From NCBI RefSeq assembly GCF_018130545.1, contig NZ_JAFCKF010000005.1, positions 728,451-792,450 of the forward strand: a stretch of 64,000 nucleotides of DNA, in the 5' to 3' direction. Source of the stretch: Bradyrhizobium tropiciagri. Lineage in GTDB: Bacteria; Pseudomonadota; Alphaproteobacteria; Rhizobiales; Xanthobacteraceae. The translations under genes were made by a program, and so were the position numbers. The notes under the pieces were generated by a model that did not search any database, had not been told where the DNA came from, and worked only from the letters and a program-made list of their open reading frames with translations. Below, in pieces: positions 1 to 8,137 of this stretch (the stretch's first letter is position 1; each line of letters begins with the position of its first letter).

Positions 1-481
1 CGTGCGCACCTCGTGGGTCTATGCCGCAAAGGGCACCAACTTCCTGCGCACGATCGCGCGGCTCGCCGGCGAGCGCAAGGAGCTGCGGATCGTGGCCGAT
101 CAGATCGGGGCGCCGACGTCGGCACAGGCGATCGCCAGTGCGGTGGCCGGCATCGTGCTGCCGAACCTCACCACGTTGCACGATCAGCTCGCGCGCAGGG
201 GCGGTGTCGTCAATCTGGTGTGCGCCGGCGAAACCAGCTGGCACGGCTTTGCCAGCGCCATTGTCAGCGGGCTGAAGTCACGTGGTGTCACGCTGGCGGT
301 CGAGAGCATCGCTCCGATCGCAACGGCGGACTTTCCGACCAAGGCAGTGCGTCCGGGCAATTCGCGGCTGGATCTGACGCGGCTGAAGGCGCAGTTCGGC
401 GTAGCGATGCCGACCTGGCAGGAAGCGCTCGCGCACGAGCTTGACGCTTATGTCCAGCTCAGTGCGCCCGCGCACGCCTAG
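1..481 (+). CDS. rfbD: dTDP-4-dehydrorhamnose reductase, C-terminal part (5' end outside window)
   Basis: This is the NADPH-dependent last step of dTDP-L-rhamnose synthesis, cytoplasmic, supplying rhamnose for surface polysaccharide. About 159 residues are visible against roughly 290-300 for the family, so the Rossmann half lies off the left edge. The reading frame is open at base 2, and the GTG there is an internal codon. Visible motifs are the RTSWVY segment at the very start, the DQIGAPTSAQAIA segment near residue 35 (the family's DQxGxPT), and RPGNSRLD near residue 115, the conserved R-P-x-N-S-x-L-D signature of RfbD. It ends with TAG at 479-481 and faces ugd across a hairpin terminator. 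The neighbouring ugd and glycosyltransferases fit a polysaccharide locus. The family assignment is firm; the state of the missing half cannot be judged. Confidence 0.9.
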   Translation, partial: VRTSWVYAAKGTNFLRTIARLAGERKELRIVADQIGAPTSAQAIASAVAGIVLPNLTTLHDQLARRGGVVNLVCAGETSWHGFASAIVSGLKSRGVTLAVESIAPIATADFPTKAVRPGNSRLDLTRLKAQFGVAMPTWQEALAHELDAYVQLSAPAHA

Positions 482-500
482 AACGACTTCGCGCGAAGGG

Positions 501-572
501 GAGCCGGTTCGCGGCAAACGATGCGCGTCAAAAACAAAGCCCCAGGTTCTGATTTGATCAGAACCGGGGCTT
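501..572. repeat. Intergenic palindromic repeat, copy 1 (homologous to 54972-55053)
   Basis: The stretch from GAGCCGGTTCGCGG through the hairpin at 537-572 matches, in opposite orientation, the element between the hydrolase and nitronate-monooxygenase genes at 54972-55053. Both hold a GGTTCTGAT..ATCAGAACC palindrome, a GACGCG/CGCGTC block and an ACCGGTTCG/CGAACCGGT-type end in the same order. Its location in intergenic DNA and its repetition suggest a dispersed Bradyrhizobium-type repeat. Confidence 0.75.
537..572 (-). terminator. Rho-independent terminator of ugd (probably bidirectional)
   Basis: The arms AAGCCCC-A-GGTTCTGA (537-552) and TCAGAACCGGGGCTT (558-572) pair over 15 bp with one bulged A. 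On the minus strand the stem is followed by a T-rich run (complement of 529-536), as expected for a terminator after ugd, which stops at 618. It could also stop rfbD transcription coming from the left. It is at the same time the palindromic core of a dispersed repeat. Confidence 0.75.
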
Positions 573-617
573 CGGGATTGAACTGAGCGGCGGCGATCGC
601 CGGTCAGGTGCGGCCGC

Positions 618-1925
618 TCAGCGCGGCCGGCCGATGCTGTCATAGGTGAAGCCGTGCGCGGCCATCTCGTCCGGACGGTAGATGTTGCGCAGGTCGACCA
701 CGACCGGATGCTTCATCTCATCTTTGATGCGCTTGAGATCGAGGGCGCGGAACTGGCGCCATTCGGTCACGATGACCAGCGCATCCGCCTGGCGCGCGCA
801 CTCATAGGCATCCTTGCAGTACTCGATTTCGGGCAATTCCTTGCGCGCTTGCTCCATGCCGATCGGATCATAGGCTCGAACCGTGGCGCCGAAATCGATC
901 AGGCCGTTGATCAGCGGGATCGAAGGGGCCTCGCGCATGTCGTCGGTATCGGGCTTGAAGGTCAGGCCGAGCACGCCGATCGTCTTGCCGCGCAGCTCGC
1001 CGCCCATCACGTTGGCGACCTTGCGTGCCATCGCGCGCTTGCGGTTGTCGTTCGCGGTCAGCGTCGCTTCGACGATTTTCAGTTGGACGTCGTGGTCGAG
1101 CGCTGTCTTGAACAGCGCGCGGGTGTCCTTCGGGAAGCACGAGCCGCCATAGCCGGCGCCGGCATGCAGGAACTTGGTGCCGATCCGGTTGTCGAGCCCG
1201 ATGCCGCGCGCGACCTCCTGCACGTTCGCCCCGACCCGCTCGGAGAGATCGGCGATCTCGTTGATGAAGGTGATCTTGGTGGCAAGGAAGGCATTTGCGG
1301 CGTATTTGATCAGTTCCGCGGTGCGCCGCGCGGTATAGAGGATCGGCGCCTGGTTCAGATAGAGCGGGCGATAGACTTCGCCCATCACCCGCTTGGCCCG
1401 ATCATCCTCGGTGCCGACGACGATCCGGTCGGGATGACGAAAATCCTGGATTGCCGCGCCTTCGCGCAGGAATTCGGGGTTCGAAGCAACGGCGAAATCG
1501 GCGTTGGGATTGGTCTCGCGGATCAGGCGTTCGACCTCGTCGCCGGTGCCGACCGGCACGGTCGACTTCGTCACCACCACGGTGAACTTCTTGAGCGCCG
1601 CGCCGATCTCCTTGGCGGCAGCATAGACATAGCTCAGGTCGGCATGGCCATCGCCGCGGCGCGAGGGCGTTCCGACCGCGATGAACACGGCATCAGCGTC
1701 GGCGACGGCGCCGGTGAGCTCCGTCGTGAAGGTCAGCCGTCCGGCGGCCGCATTGGTTTCGACGAGCTTGTCGAGGTCAGTTTCGTAGATCGGGATCTTG
1801 CCGCGCTTCAGGGCTTCGATCTTGCCGGCGTCCTTGTCGACGCACACGACCTGATGGCCGAAATCGGCAAAACACGCTCCGGACACGAGACCTACATATC
1901 CCGTTCCAACCATTGCAATCTTCAT
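618..1925 (-). CDS. ugd: UDP-glucose 6-dehydrogenase
   Basis: It oxidises UDP-glucose twice with NAD+ to give UDP-glucuronate, a precursor for acidic exopolysaccharide and lipopolysaccharide; cytoplasmic. The 435-residue length is normal for the family. The N-terminal Rossmann motif is GTGYVGLVSG at residues 7-16. The catalytic segment GGSCFPKD places the nucleophilic cysteine at residue 263. The C-terminal UDP-binding domain follows, with GLTFKPDTDD near residue 320. The ATG at 1923-1925 begins MKIAMVGTGYVG, the usual family start. About 227 bp without a gene separates it from the divergent glycosyltransferase at 2153, leaving room for both promoters. The hairpin at 537-572 is its likely terminator. 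The alternative, a GDP-mannose dehydrogenase, is less likely given the overall sequence. Confidence 0.95.
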   Translation of the reverse strand: MKIAMVGTGYVGLVSGACFADFGHQVVCVDKDAGKIEALKRGKIPIYETDLDKLVETNAAAGRLTFTTELTGAVADADAVFIAVGTPSRRGDGHADLSYVYAAAKEIGAALKKFTVVVTKSTVPVGTGDEVERLIRETNPNADFAVASNPEFLREGAAIQDFRHPDRIVVGTEDDRAKRVMGEVYRPLYLNQAPILYTARRTAELIKYAANAFLATKITFINEIADLSERVGANVQEVARGIGLDNRIGTKFLHAGAGYGGSCFPKDTRALFKTALDHDVQLKIVEATLTANDNRKRAMARKVANVMGGELRGKTIGVLGLTFKPDTDDMREAPSIPLINGLIDFGATVRAYDPIGMEQARKELPEIEYCKDAYECARQADALVIVTEWRQFRALDLKRIKDEMKHPVVVDLRNIYRPDEMAAHGFTYDSIGRPR

Positions 1926-2152
1926 GAATCCGCTCGTCGATCAGTGTGGAGAGGAGGAGTTAGCACTAGCACAATTGGCGCCGATAACGCCAAGTTTTAT
2001 GACGCATAGTTTGTGTTGGAGCTCGGCGGCTTTTTGTGCAAACGGTGATCGCCTCAGTGCAGGTGAGTGCTCGCTAGTCACCTTGGGCGCGCCATGGACA
2101 CATTCTCAACTTGAAATCGACCGATAATCGAGCCGCCGTTTGAGGGGTGGAC

Positions 2153-4501
2153 ATGAGCACGAAGACGATTGGCAAGCAGAGGCCCTCAGGAGCTGACGAC
2201 GCGTCGTTGCAAACGCAGTTCACCAGATACGATCGCACGACGTTTTCCGGGTTTGTCTATGACCGCGCCGATCTCGGCCGACGCTACACTGTCGAACTGC
2301 TGGTCGACGGCGAGCCATACATGTCATCATTGTGTGACGAGTTTGTAACAGAGCTTGCCGACGCCGGAATCGGCGACGGTCGCTTCGGCTTTACGTTCAA
2401 TGTGCAGGATCAGGTTGGCGCGAGCGCCGGAACGGTCGAGGCAAGATTGGCCAACATCGGCAGTCCCGTCGGCGCTCCGATTCGTTGCGACGTTGCCGCA
2501 CCGGAAGCGCAGTGGCATCGGATCGCCGAAATCGATTGGGCCGGAGGTTTGCGCTTCGAGGGCTGGCTGTCTCGGGACATCGACGAAGATATCGAGATCC
2601 TGATCGCGCAGCGGCCGGTGATGACGGTGAAGCCGACCGGCTGGACCAACGTTGCGCGGGGAAGCGAGTTCGGCGTCGGCCGCCGGATCGATTTTCATCT
2701 GCCCGAGCATTTTGCGGATGGTCGTATGCGCGGCCTGTCGGCGCGGACGGTTTCGGGACGCAGCTTGATCTCGGAGCCGATCCCATTCGTGGCATTCGAG
2801 CGCGGATTGGAGCAGACGCTTGCAGAGCTCGGGCGCTGGGAGAGCGAGCGGCTGCGCGGAGAACTGTTCGACCGTGTGCTGCCGGCCTCGATGCCGTTTC
2901 ATGCCTATCCCGGCTGGAAAGAGCGCTTTGCGCCGACGACGCAATCAGAACAATCCGACGTTCCATCCGAGGCCGCGGTCGTCCTGATCGGCGAGAACAG
3001 GGTCGACGAAAGCATCGAGAGCCTTGAGGCCCAGGGGCACGCGGCCTGGTCGGCGGTGTGCCTGCCCACGCAGGCGTTCAGTCAGTTCGATCCGAAAGCC
3101 GCGCGCGACTTCGTCGACGGCGATGCCGCCAACGGCGAGTTCTTTGTCTTCTGCCTGAGCGGGACGATCCTCGCAGAGGATGCCTTGCAGCGCTTCGCCG
3201 CTCTGTTCGCGTCCGAGCCCGACTGCGATCTTGCCTATGGCGACGTCGAGATCCCTGCGGGCGCAGGTGCGGTGTGGCCGTTGGCGTTTTCGGCGTTCGA
3301 TCTCGAGCGCGCGCTCGAGCAGGGCTATGGCGCGTATTGTTTTGCGGTTCGCCGCCAACATGCCATCGAAGCGCTGCGATCGGCGACGTCGCTCTACGAC
3401 ATCTTTCTGTCCTGCGCGGAGCCTGGCCGAACCTATCACCTTCCGGGATCGATCGCGGCACTGCCGCAGATCGATGCGTCGGCCGCAACCGGCGAACTGG
3501 CCGCCGCAAGCAAGGCATATTTGGCCAGAGCCGGCATCGAGGCGAGCGTCGAGCCGCGCAAGGCGGGGCTGCTTCCTGCTGTTCAGGTCAAGCGCGCCGT
3601 CGATTGGAACGAGCGCACCACCATCATCATCCCGACCAGAAATCGCGCCGAGCTGCTCAAGCGATGCATCGAGACCGTGACGCCGGCCGCGAATGAGACG
3701 AATGCTCGAATTCTTGTCGTCGATAACAGTTCGACGGAGCCTGAAACGCTCGACTATCTGGAGAGCCTGTCCGAGGAGGACATCGACGTCATCTCGGTCG
3801 AGGGACCGTTCAACTTCGCAGCGATCTGCAATGCCGCGGTCGATTGCGTCGACGCCGACAACATCTGCTTCCTCAACAACGACATTGAGGCGCTCGACGA
3901 CGGCTGGCTGGCGGAGCTGCTGTGGCGGCTCGCCGCTCCCGACGTCGGAGCCGTCGGTGCAAAGCTGCTGTGGCCGAGCAGCGTCGTGCAGCATGGCGGG
4001 GTGGTGCTGGGGGCCAATTTCTCGGCTGCGCATGCCTTCAACGACCGGATGGATGGTGATCCCGGCTACGGCGATCTGCTCCAGGTGGCGCACGAATGCT
4101 CGGCGGTGACGGCCGCGTGTGTCCTGATGCGCAAACGCGATTTCGTCGCCGTTGGCGGCATGGACGCGACCCGCTTTCCGATCAGCTTCAACGATATCGA
4201 TCTGTGCCTGAAGCTGCGCCAGCTCGGCAAGCGGATCGTGTTCGCGGCGGACGCGAAGCTCGTTCATCTGGAATCGGCGAGCCGGGGCCGCGATTCCGCG
4301 CCGGATCGCAAGGCGCGCTTCAAGCGCGAGCTGTCGATGCTGCGCGCGAAATGGGGCGAGGTGCTGCTCGACGATCCCTATTACAGCCCGCTGCTGGGGC
4401 TCGACTCGACGCCGTTCTCTTCGCTGGCATGGCCACCGCGATCATGGAAGCCGCGCGCCAACCTGCCGCCGGTGCCGGCCGCTCCTCCGGTCGGGATGTA
4501 G
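2153..4501 (+). CDS. Large family-2 glycosyltransferase
   Basis: A protein of about 782 residues whose last 300 form a GT-A fold family-2 glycosyltransferase. TTIIIPTRNRAELL is near residue 488, followed by the nucleotide-binding ILVVDNSS strand. The acidic LNNDIE stands in for the DxD-type metal site, then come QHGGVVLG and FNDIDLCLKL, typical of rhamnosyl/O-antigen transferases. The first 480 residues match no family I recognise and may be an accessory domain for substrate recognition. The start is placed at ATG 2153 because GAGGGG at 2142-2147 sits just upstream; an in-frame GTG at 2147 is the alternative. Its 3' end overlaps the convergent glycosyltransferase gene by 60 bp. The likely role is adding a sugar to a surface glycan; donor and acceptor cannot be told from sequence. 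Confidence 0.85.
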   Translation: MSTKTIGKQRPSGADDASLQTQFTRYDRTTFSGFVYDRADLGRRYTVELLVDGEPYMSSLCDEFVTELADAGIGDGRFGFTFNVQDQVGASAGTVEARLANIGSPVGAPIRCDVAAPEAQWHRIAEIDWAGGLRFEGWLSRDIDEDIEILIAQRPVMTVKPTGWTNVARGSEFGVGRRIDFHLPEHFADGRMRGLSARTVSGRSLISEPIPFVAFERGLEQTLAELGRWESERLRGELFDRVLPASMPFHAYPGWKERFAPTTQSEQSDVPSEAAVVLIGENRVDESIESLEAQGHAAWSAVCLPTQAFSQFDPKAARDFVDGDAANGEFFVFCLSGTILAEDALQRFAALFASEPDCDLAYGDVEIPAGAGAVWPLAFSAFDLERALEQGYGAYCFAVRRQHAIEALRSATSLYDIFLSCAEPGRTYHLPGSIAALPQIDASAATGELAAASKAYLARAGIEASVEPRKAGLLPAVQVKRAVDWNERTTIIIPTRNRAELLKRCIETVTPAANETNARILVVDNSSTEPETLDYLESLSEEDIDVISVEGPFNFAAICNAAVDCVDADNICFLNNDIEALDDGWLAELLWRLAAPDVGAVGAKLLWPSSVVQHGGVVLGANFSAAHAFNDRMDGDPGYGDLLQVAHECSAVTAACVLMRKRDFVAVGGMDATRFPISFNDIDLCLKLRQLGKRIVFAADAKLVHLESASRGRDSAPDRKARFKRELSMLRAKWGEVLLDDPYYSPLLGLDSTPFSSLAWPPRSWKPRANLPPVPAAPPVGM

Positions 4502-6997
4502 CCGCGCATCGTCGGTCACCCAGCCGAGCACGGCGGCGATCGTTTGATCGGCATCAAAGCCCGGCGGCAGCTTCAGGTCGGCTTTGTGGCCATGTCCCGC
4601 TGCTGTCGGCCTCCATTCCGTCGCGGCGGCCGGCAGCCCGGTCGCCCTGAGCGCATCCACCAGCGGATGCCCAAAGGCGGGTTCGCCGATGTCGAGAACC
4701 AGTTTCGTGATGCCGTGACCTTCGACGAGCGTCGCGATGTCGTCGACGGCAATGTCGCCGGTAACCAGGACATTGCTCCGCTGCATCAGCTTGAGATCGT
4801 CGAGCGTGGTCCCGAGCACGATGATCTCGACGTCTTGGTCGACATTGGCGATTTGATCGCTCAACGCCCTGATGAAACGAAACTCCGCCGCGTTGGCGTG
4901 CAGGACGAGCAGACCCAGACGCGCCGGACTGCTGACAACGTGATAGCGCGCCGGCGGCGCTGGCGGGTCGTCCAGTCGGGTCGCTTGCTGGCCGAGCACC
5001 GTGTCCGAAAAGGCCGCGCCGTCCTCACCGATCGCGGTCACGCGCTGAGCGCTGGTGATCAGGCTGGTCCAGTCCGGGTCAACGCCCGACCCGATCGCTG
5101 TGCGCAGTGCGAGCGCAGTGTCGGTGATCAGGACGTCGTAGGGGAAGCGTTGCGTGAGCTGGACCAGGCATGCGGCGGGGATGCGGTTCGGCTCCGCAAT
5201 CTCGAGCGCGCGGATTTTGAGGTCGGTGAGCAGCGTCAGCAAGGCCTCACGGCCTTCAGCCGTTGCAACGTCGAGTGCGATCGACTGCGGTGCGCGGCTA
5301 TCCGGATCGAAGATGGTCGCCAGCCGGCGCTGTCCCTCCGTTCGGATCTGCACGACCAGAGCGCGCTGATCGTCCGCAGCGAGGTGCCCGCATCGCCTGA
5401 TGGCGATCTCGCGGCCAATCGCGGAGCCGCAGAAGATGACGTGCGGGCCGGCGGCGTCCGCTTCGTTCGCGAGCAGCTTGAGCTCCAGCGCCGCGCGGCA
5501 ATCGCGGAGCGGATCGGCGAGCAGGAACGCGGCGCACTCCGTCGCATAGCGCCGGTAGCGCTGCTCGAGAACCCGCAGATTGCGCAGCACCAGCGAACGC
5601 TTCTCGCCTAGAAACGAGCGCGAGCCCTCATGCCCGACAAACACCGACGGGATGCACACGTTGCGGAGGCCGGCCTCTGCCGCGCGCAGGCAGAAGTCGA
5701 CGTCTTCGAGATAGCCGCGATAGAAGTCGTCGGAGAGCTCACGCACGGCGTCGAGGCATTCGCGGGTGATGTAGAGGCAGAATCCGATGCCGTTGGGAAT
5801 GTCGATCGCCACCCCGGAATTTGCCGTGCCGGCGAGTTCGTCGAGCAGTTCTATCTCGTCCGGCGAGGGCAGGGGATTTGACCGGTTCGGGACCGGGAAG
5901 CTGGTGAATTCGCCGTTGTTCGACAGCGGCGTCGCCGTGCCGACGCGGGGTGTCGATTGCACCGCGCTGCGCAGGCGTTGCAGCGCGTATTTCGGCACGA
6001 CCGTGTCCGAGTTCAGCAGCACGACATCGCCGGCATCGGTTTCGCCAAGTGCCCGGTTGACCGCGCCGACGAAGCCGAGATTCTGCTCATTGATCAGCAG
6101 CTGGATATGCGATCTGGCAGCCAGCTCGGCGAGCAGGTGCTTGATGTCGCGCTCGGGCGACGCATCGTCCACCACGACGATGGTCGAGCCCGGCGTGCAG
6201 GCGGCGGCGGTCAATGCGCTCTCGATGCAGGCGCGTGTCGCGGCCAAATCCCGGTACACCGGGATGATGATGGTGAGCGGTGGCGTTTCACCGCTTCGCG
6301 CGCGCGCTGCCCGTGGCGGCGCGTCGCGGCGATCCGGCGCGCGATTGGCCGGGAGTTGAACGCTTGCGATGATCCGGCCCGCCTGCGCGATCTCGAGCCG
6401 CTGCGAGGTCGCCGATGGCGGGCGGATCAGACGGAAGCTCGCGGCGTGCCGCCCATCGCGTGCGAATCTGTGGCGGGGATCGGAAGGAAGCTGGACGGCA
6501 CTGGATTGGTCCGCTTGCGCCAGTGAAAGCTGTGGGTCGTCAACTCCTCGCCACGTCACCCATCCCTTGACCTCTTCATCCAGGAAGTCGACGCGGGCGC
6601 AGCTGTCCTGACCGCTGTGTTCGAGCAGCACGAGGGCGCCCCTGACAGAATCCGGATCATCGTCGCGCCGTGCGATGGTGCGTGCGGCCTCGATCCGCTG
6701 CGGGCCGTCACCCCACGCCATCATGCGCCGTGCGGCAACCAGATCGTCCGGTTCGAGCTCGATCGCCCTGGCAACGCTGGCGACAGCGTCATCCCTGAGA
6801 TCAAGGCGAGACAGCGCCTCTGCGCGCAGGAGGTGGGCGCGGGCGCCCGGATGCGGCATGATCCGGCAGCGGCGGTCGGCGAGCGCGAATGCCAAGCGGA
6901 AATCGCGCGCCTCCAGTGCCGCGACCGCAGCCCGCTCGAGATCGACGTGATGGAGCGTTCTGGACGTAAAGGCGATCTTGCGCGCGTCGGCGGTCAA
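4442..6997 (-). CDS. TPR-like plus family-2 glycosyltransferase, 851 residues
   Basis: Residues 20-95 form helical repeats resembling TPR (alternating A/L-rich helices, AIELEPDD). Residues 240-470 are a family-2 glycosyltransferase: LTIIIPVYRD at 241-250, VVVDDAS at 274-280, LNSDT, and LEDVDFCLRAAEAGL as the catalytic-base region. The last 350 residues resemble a degenerate Rossmann-type domain I cannot assign. The start is a TTG at 6995-6997 with AAGGG about 7 bp upstream. It lies 23 bp after the 7021-7998 gene on the same strand, so the two probably form an operon. The 3' end overlaps the convergent glycosyltransferase 2153-4501 by 60 bp. The TPR region may bind a partner protein or recognise its own substrate (inference). 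The family-2 domain is certain; the sugar specificity is unknown. Confidence 0.82.
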   Translation of the reverse strand: MTADARKIAFTSRTLHHVDLERAAVAALEARDFRLAFALADRRCRIMPHPGARAHLLRAEALSRLDLRDDAVASVARAIELEPDDLVAARRMMAWGDGPQRIEAARTIARRDDDPDSVRGALVLLEHSGQDSCARVDFLDEEVKGWVTWRGVDDPQLSLAQADQSSAVQLPSDPRHRFARDGRHAASFRLIRPPSATSQRLEIAQAGRIIASVQLPANRAPDRRDAPPRAARARSGETPPLTIIIPVYRDLAATRACIESALTAAACTPGSTIVVVDDASPERDIKHLLAELAARSHIQLLINEQNLGFVGAVNRALGETDAGDVVLLNSDTVVPKYALQRLRSAVQSTPRVGTATPLSNNGEFTSFPVPNRSNPLPSPDEIELLDELAGTANSGVAIDIPNGIGFCLYITRECLDAVRELSDDFYRGYLEDVDFCLRAAEAGLRNVCIPSVFVGHEGSRSFLGEKRSLVLRNLRVLEQRYRRYATECAAFLLADPLRDCRAALELKLLANEADAAGPHVIFCGSAIGREIAIRRCGHLAADDQRALVVQIRTEGQRRLATIFDPDSRAPQSIALDVATAEGREALLTLLTDLKIRALEIAEPNRIPAACLVQLTQRFPYDVLITDTALALRTAIGSGVDPDWTSLITSAQRVTAIGEDGAAFSDTVLGQQATRLDDPPAPPARYHVVSSPARLGLLVLHANAAEFRFIRALSDQIANVDQDVEIIVLGTTLDDLKLMQRSNVLVTGDIAVDDIATLVEGHGITKLVLDIGEPAFGHPLVDALRATGLPAAATEWRPTAAGHGHKADLKLPPGFDADQTIAAVLGWVTDDARLHPDRRSGRHRRQVGARLP

Positions 6998-7020
6998 ATG
7001 TCGCCCTTATCTGCCGGATG

Positions 7021-7998
7021 TCAGCCCGTCGTCTTCACGGCGCTCTGCCGGCTCCGGAACACGCGCACGCGGCCCTCGAGACGCGGTCCGTCCACGCGCG
7101 GCGCCGGGTTGATCTGTTCGACGCGCCGCGGCTGCTGCGGCGCAAGTGGTGCGGCCTGCACGCGGCGTTCTTCAAGGTTGAGCTTGAAGCCCACCAGGGG
7201 TTCCCGTCCCGACGGGCCCGACACCACAATCCGGTTCCCGGTCACGCGCAGAGCGGGAGCACCCAGGAAGATGGTCTCGGCCGAGATGGTATAGCGATCC
7301 ACGCTGGGCCCCGTGGCCTCCAGCGAGAACCCGGTGATGGCCAGTGCACGGCCGCGGGTTCCGGCGAAGGTTCCGAGCGGAACGAACTGGTTGTCGCCGC
7401 GCTGCGGCCGGGCGAACTTGACCGCATATTGCAGGTTGAGATCGCGCGGCTTGTTCGGCCATTCGAGCGAGATGCCCTCGATCCGGGCCGGAGCAGCCGG
7501 TCCGGCGATCCAGGTGTTCGGGCCGACGGTCACATCACCGAGGCCAGCGACATGGGCGAGCAGCTTGAGGTCGCTCTGCCCACTCGCGCCGGCCTGAGGC
7601 GCAAATTCGGGTTCGAACTCGGGGTCAAAGTCCTCGAATGGCTGGCTGGCCGGCTGCGCGGCCGGCTGGCCGTGGGCCTGCTGGCCTTGGGGCAGCTGGC
7701 CCTGGGTCAACGGTTCGATCTTGATGTTGGCGGCGGTCGACCCACCGACGCGCCCCGCGGTGACCTCGACGATCAGGCGGCTCGGCCGGGCAACCGACAC
7801 GACCAGCGCGCTCTCGGGCGCAAACAGGGTTCCATTGGCGGCGTCCGGCCCGGAAATGATATTACAATTGTTAAGACTGGCGCGATCCGCATATACGCGC
7901 ACCACCGGAGGGGCCACCTTATCATCTGCGCCGTTGTACCGAACCAGGAAGAGGCCCCGTGCCAAATCAATGGTTTTCTGCTGAATCTGTTCGTTCAT
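7021..7998 (-). CDS. Hypothetical protein, Q/P-rich linker between two beta-rich regions
   Basis: I do not recognise a family. The 325-residue product has a beta-rich N-terminal part (residues 1-100, LARGLFLVRYNG, LIVEVTAG). A low-complexity glutamine/proline/alanine linker (about 105-155) ends in the acidic run FDPEFEPEF. A second beta-rich region follows (160-300), and a basic C-terminus. No signal peptide or membrane segment is evident. The start is placed at ATG 7998, since an upstream in-frame extension to 8106 (36 residues, basic) has no obvious ribosome binding site. It is followed after 23 bp by the TPR-glycosyltransferase gene, implying co-transcription and a role linked to glycan synthesis or regulation (inference). 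The divergent GT4 gene begins 140 bp away. Confidence 0.6.
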   Translation of the reverse strand: MNEQIQQKTIDLARGLFLVRYNGADDKVAPPVVRVYADRASLNNCNIISGPDAANGTLFAPESALVVSVARPSRLIVEVTAGRVGGSTAANIKIEPLTQGQLPQGQQAHGQPAAQPASQPFEDFDPEFEPEFAPQAGASGQSDLKLLAHVAGLGDVTVGPNTWIAGPAAPARIEGISLEWPNKPRDLNLQYAVKFARPQRGDNQFVPLGTFAGTRGRALAITGFSLEATGPSVDRYTISAETIFLGAPALRVTGNRIVVSGPSGREPLVGFKLNLEERRVQAAPLAPQQPRRVEQINPAPRVDGPRLEGRVRVFRSRQSAVKTTG

Positions 7999-8137
7999 CG
8001 TCGCCTGCGAGCCTAACGGAATGGATTGATATGTCGCCCGCGCAGTGTGCCCCAAAAATCTGTGTGATAGAAGGGGTCTTAATGTTAATCGATGAGATAG
8101 TTTCACCCGTGCATATCACTGCCACACTGCCGGTCAC

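Noticed and set aside
654-2009. Long open frame on the + strand through ugd
   Set aside because: It is the opposite-strand shadow of ugd, which has full family motifs and codon use.
2945-4267. 440-codon open frame on the minus strand
   Set aside because: It lies antisense to a family-2 glycosyltransferase and shows no family-like sequence.
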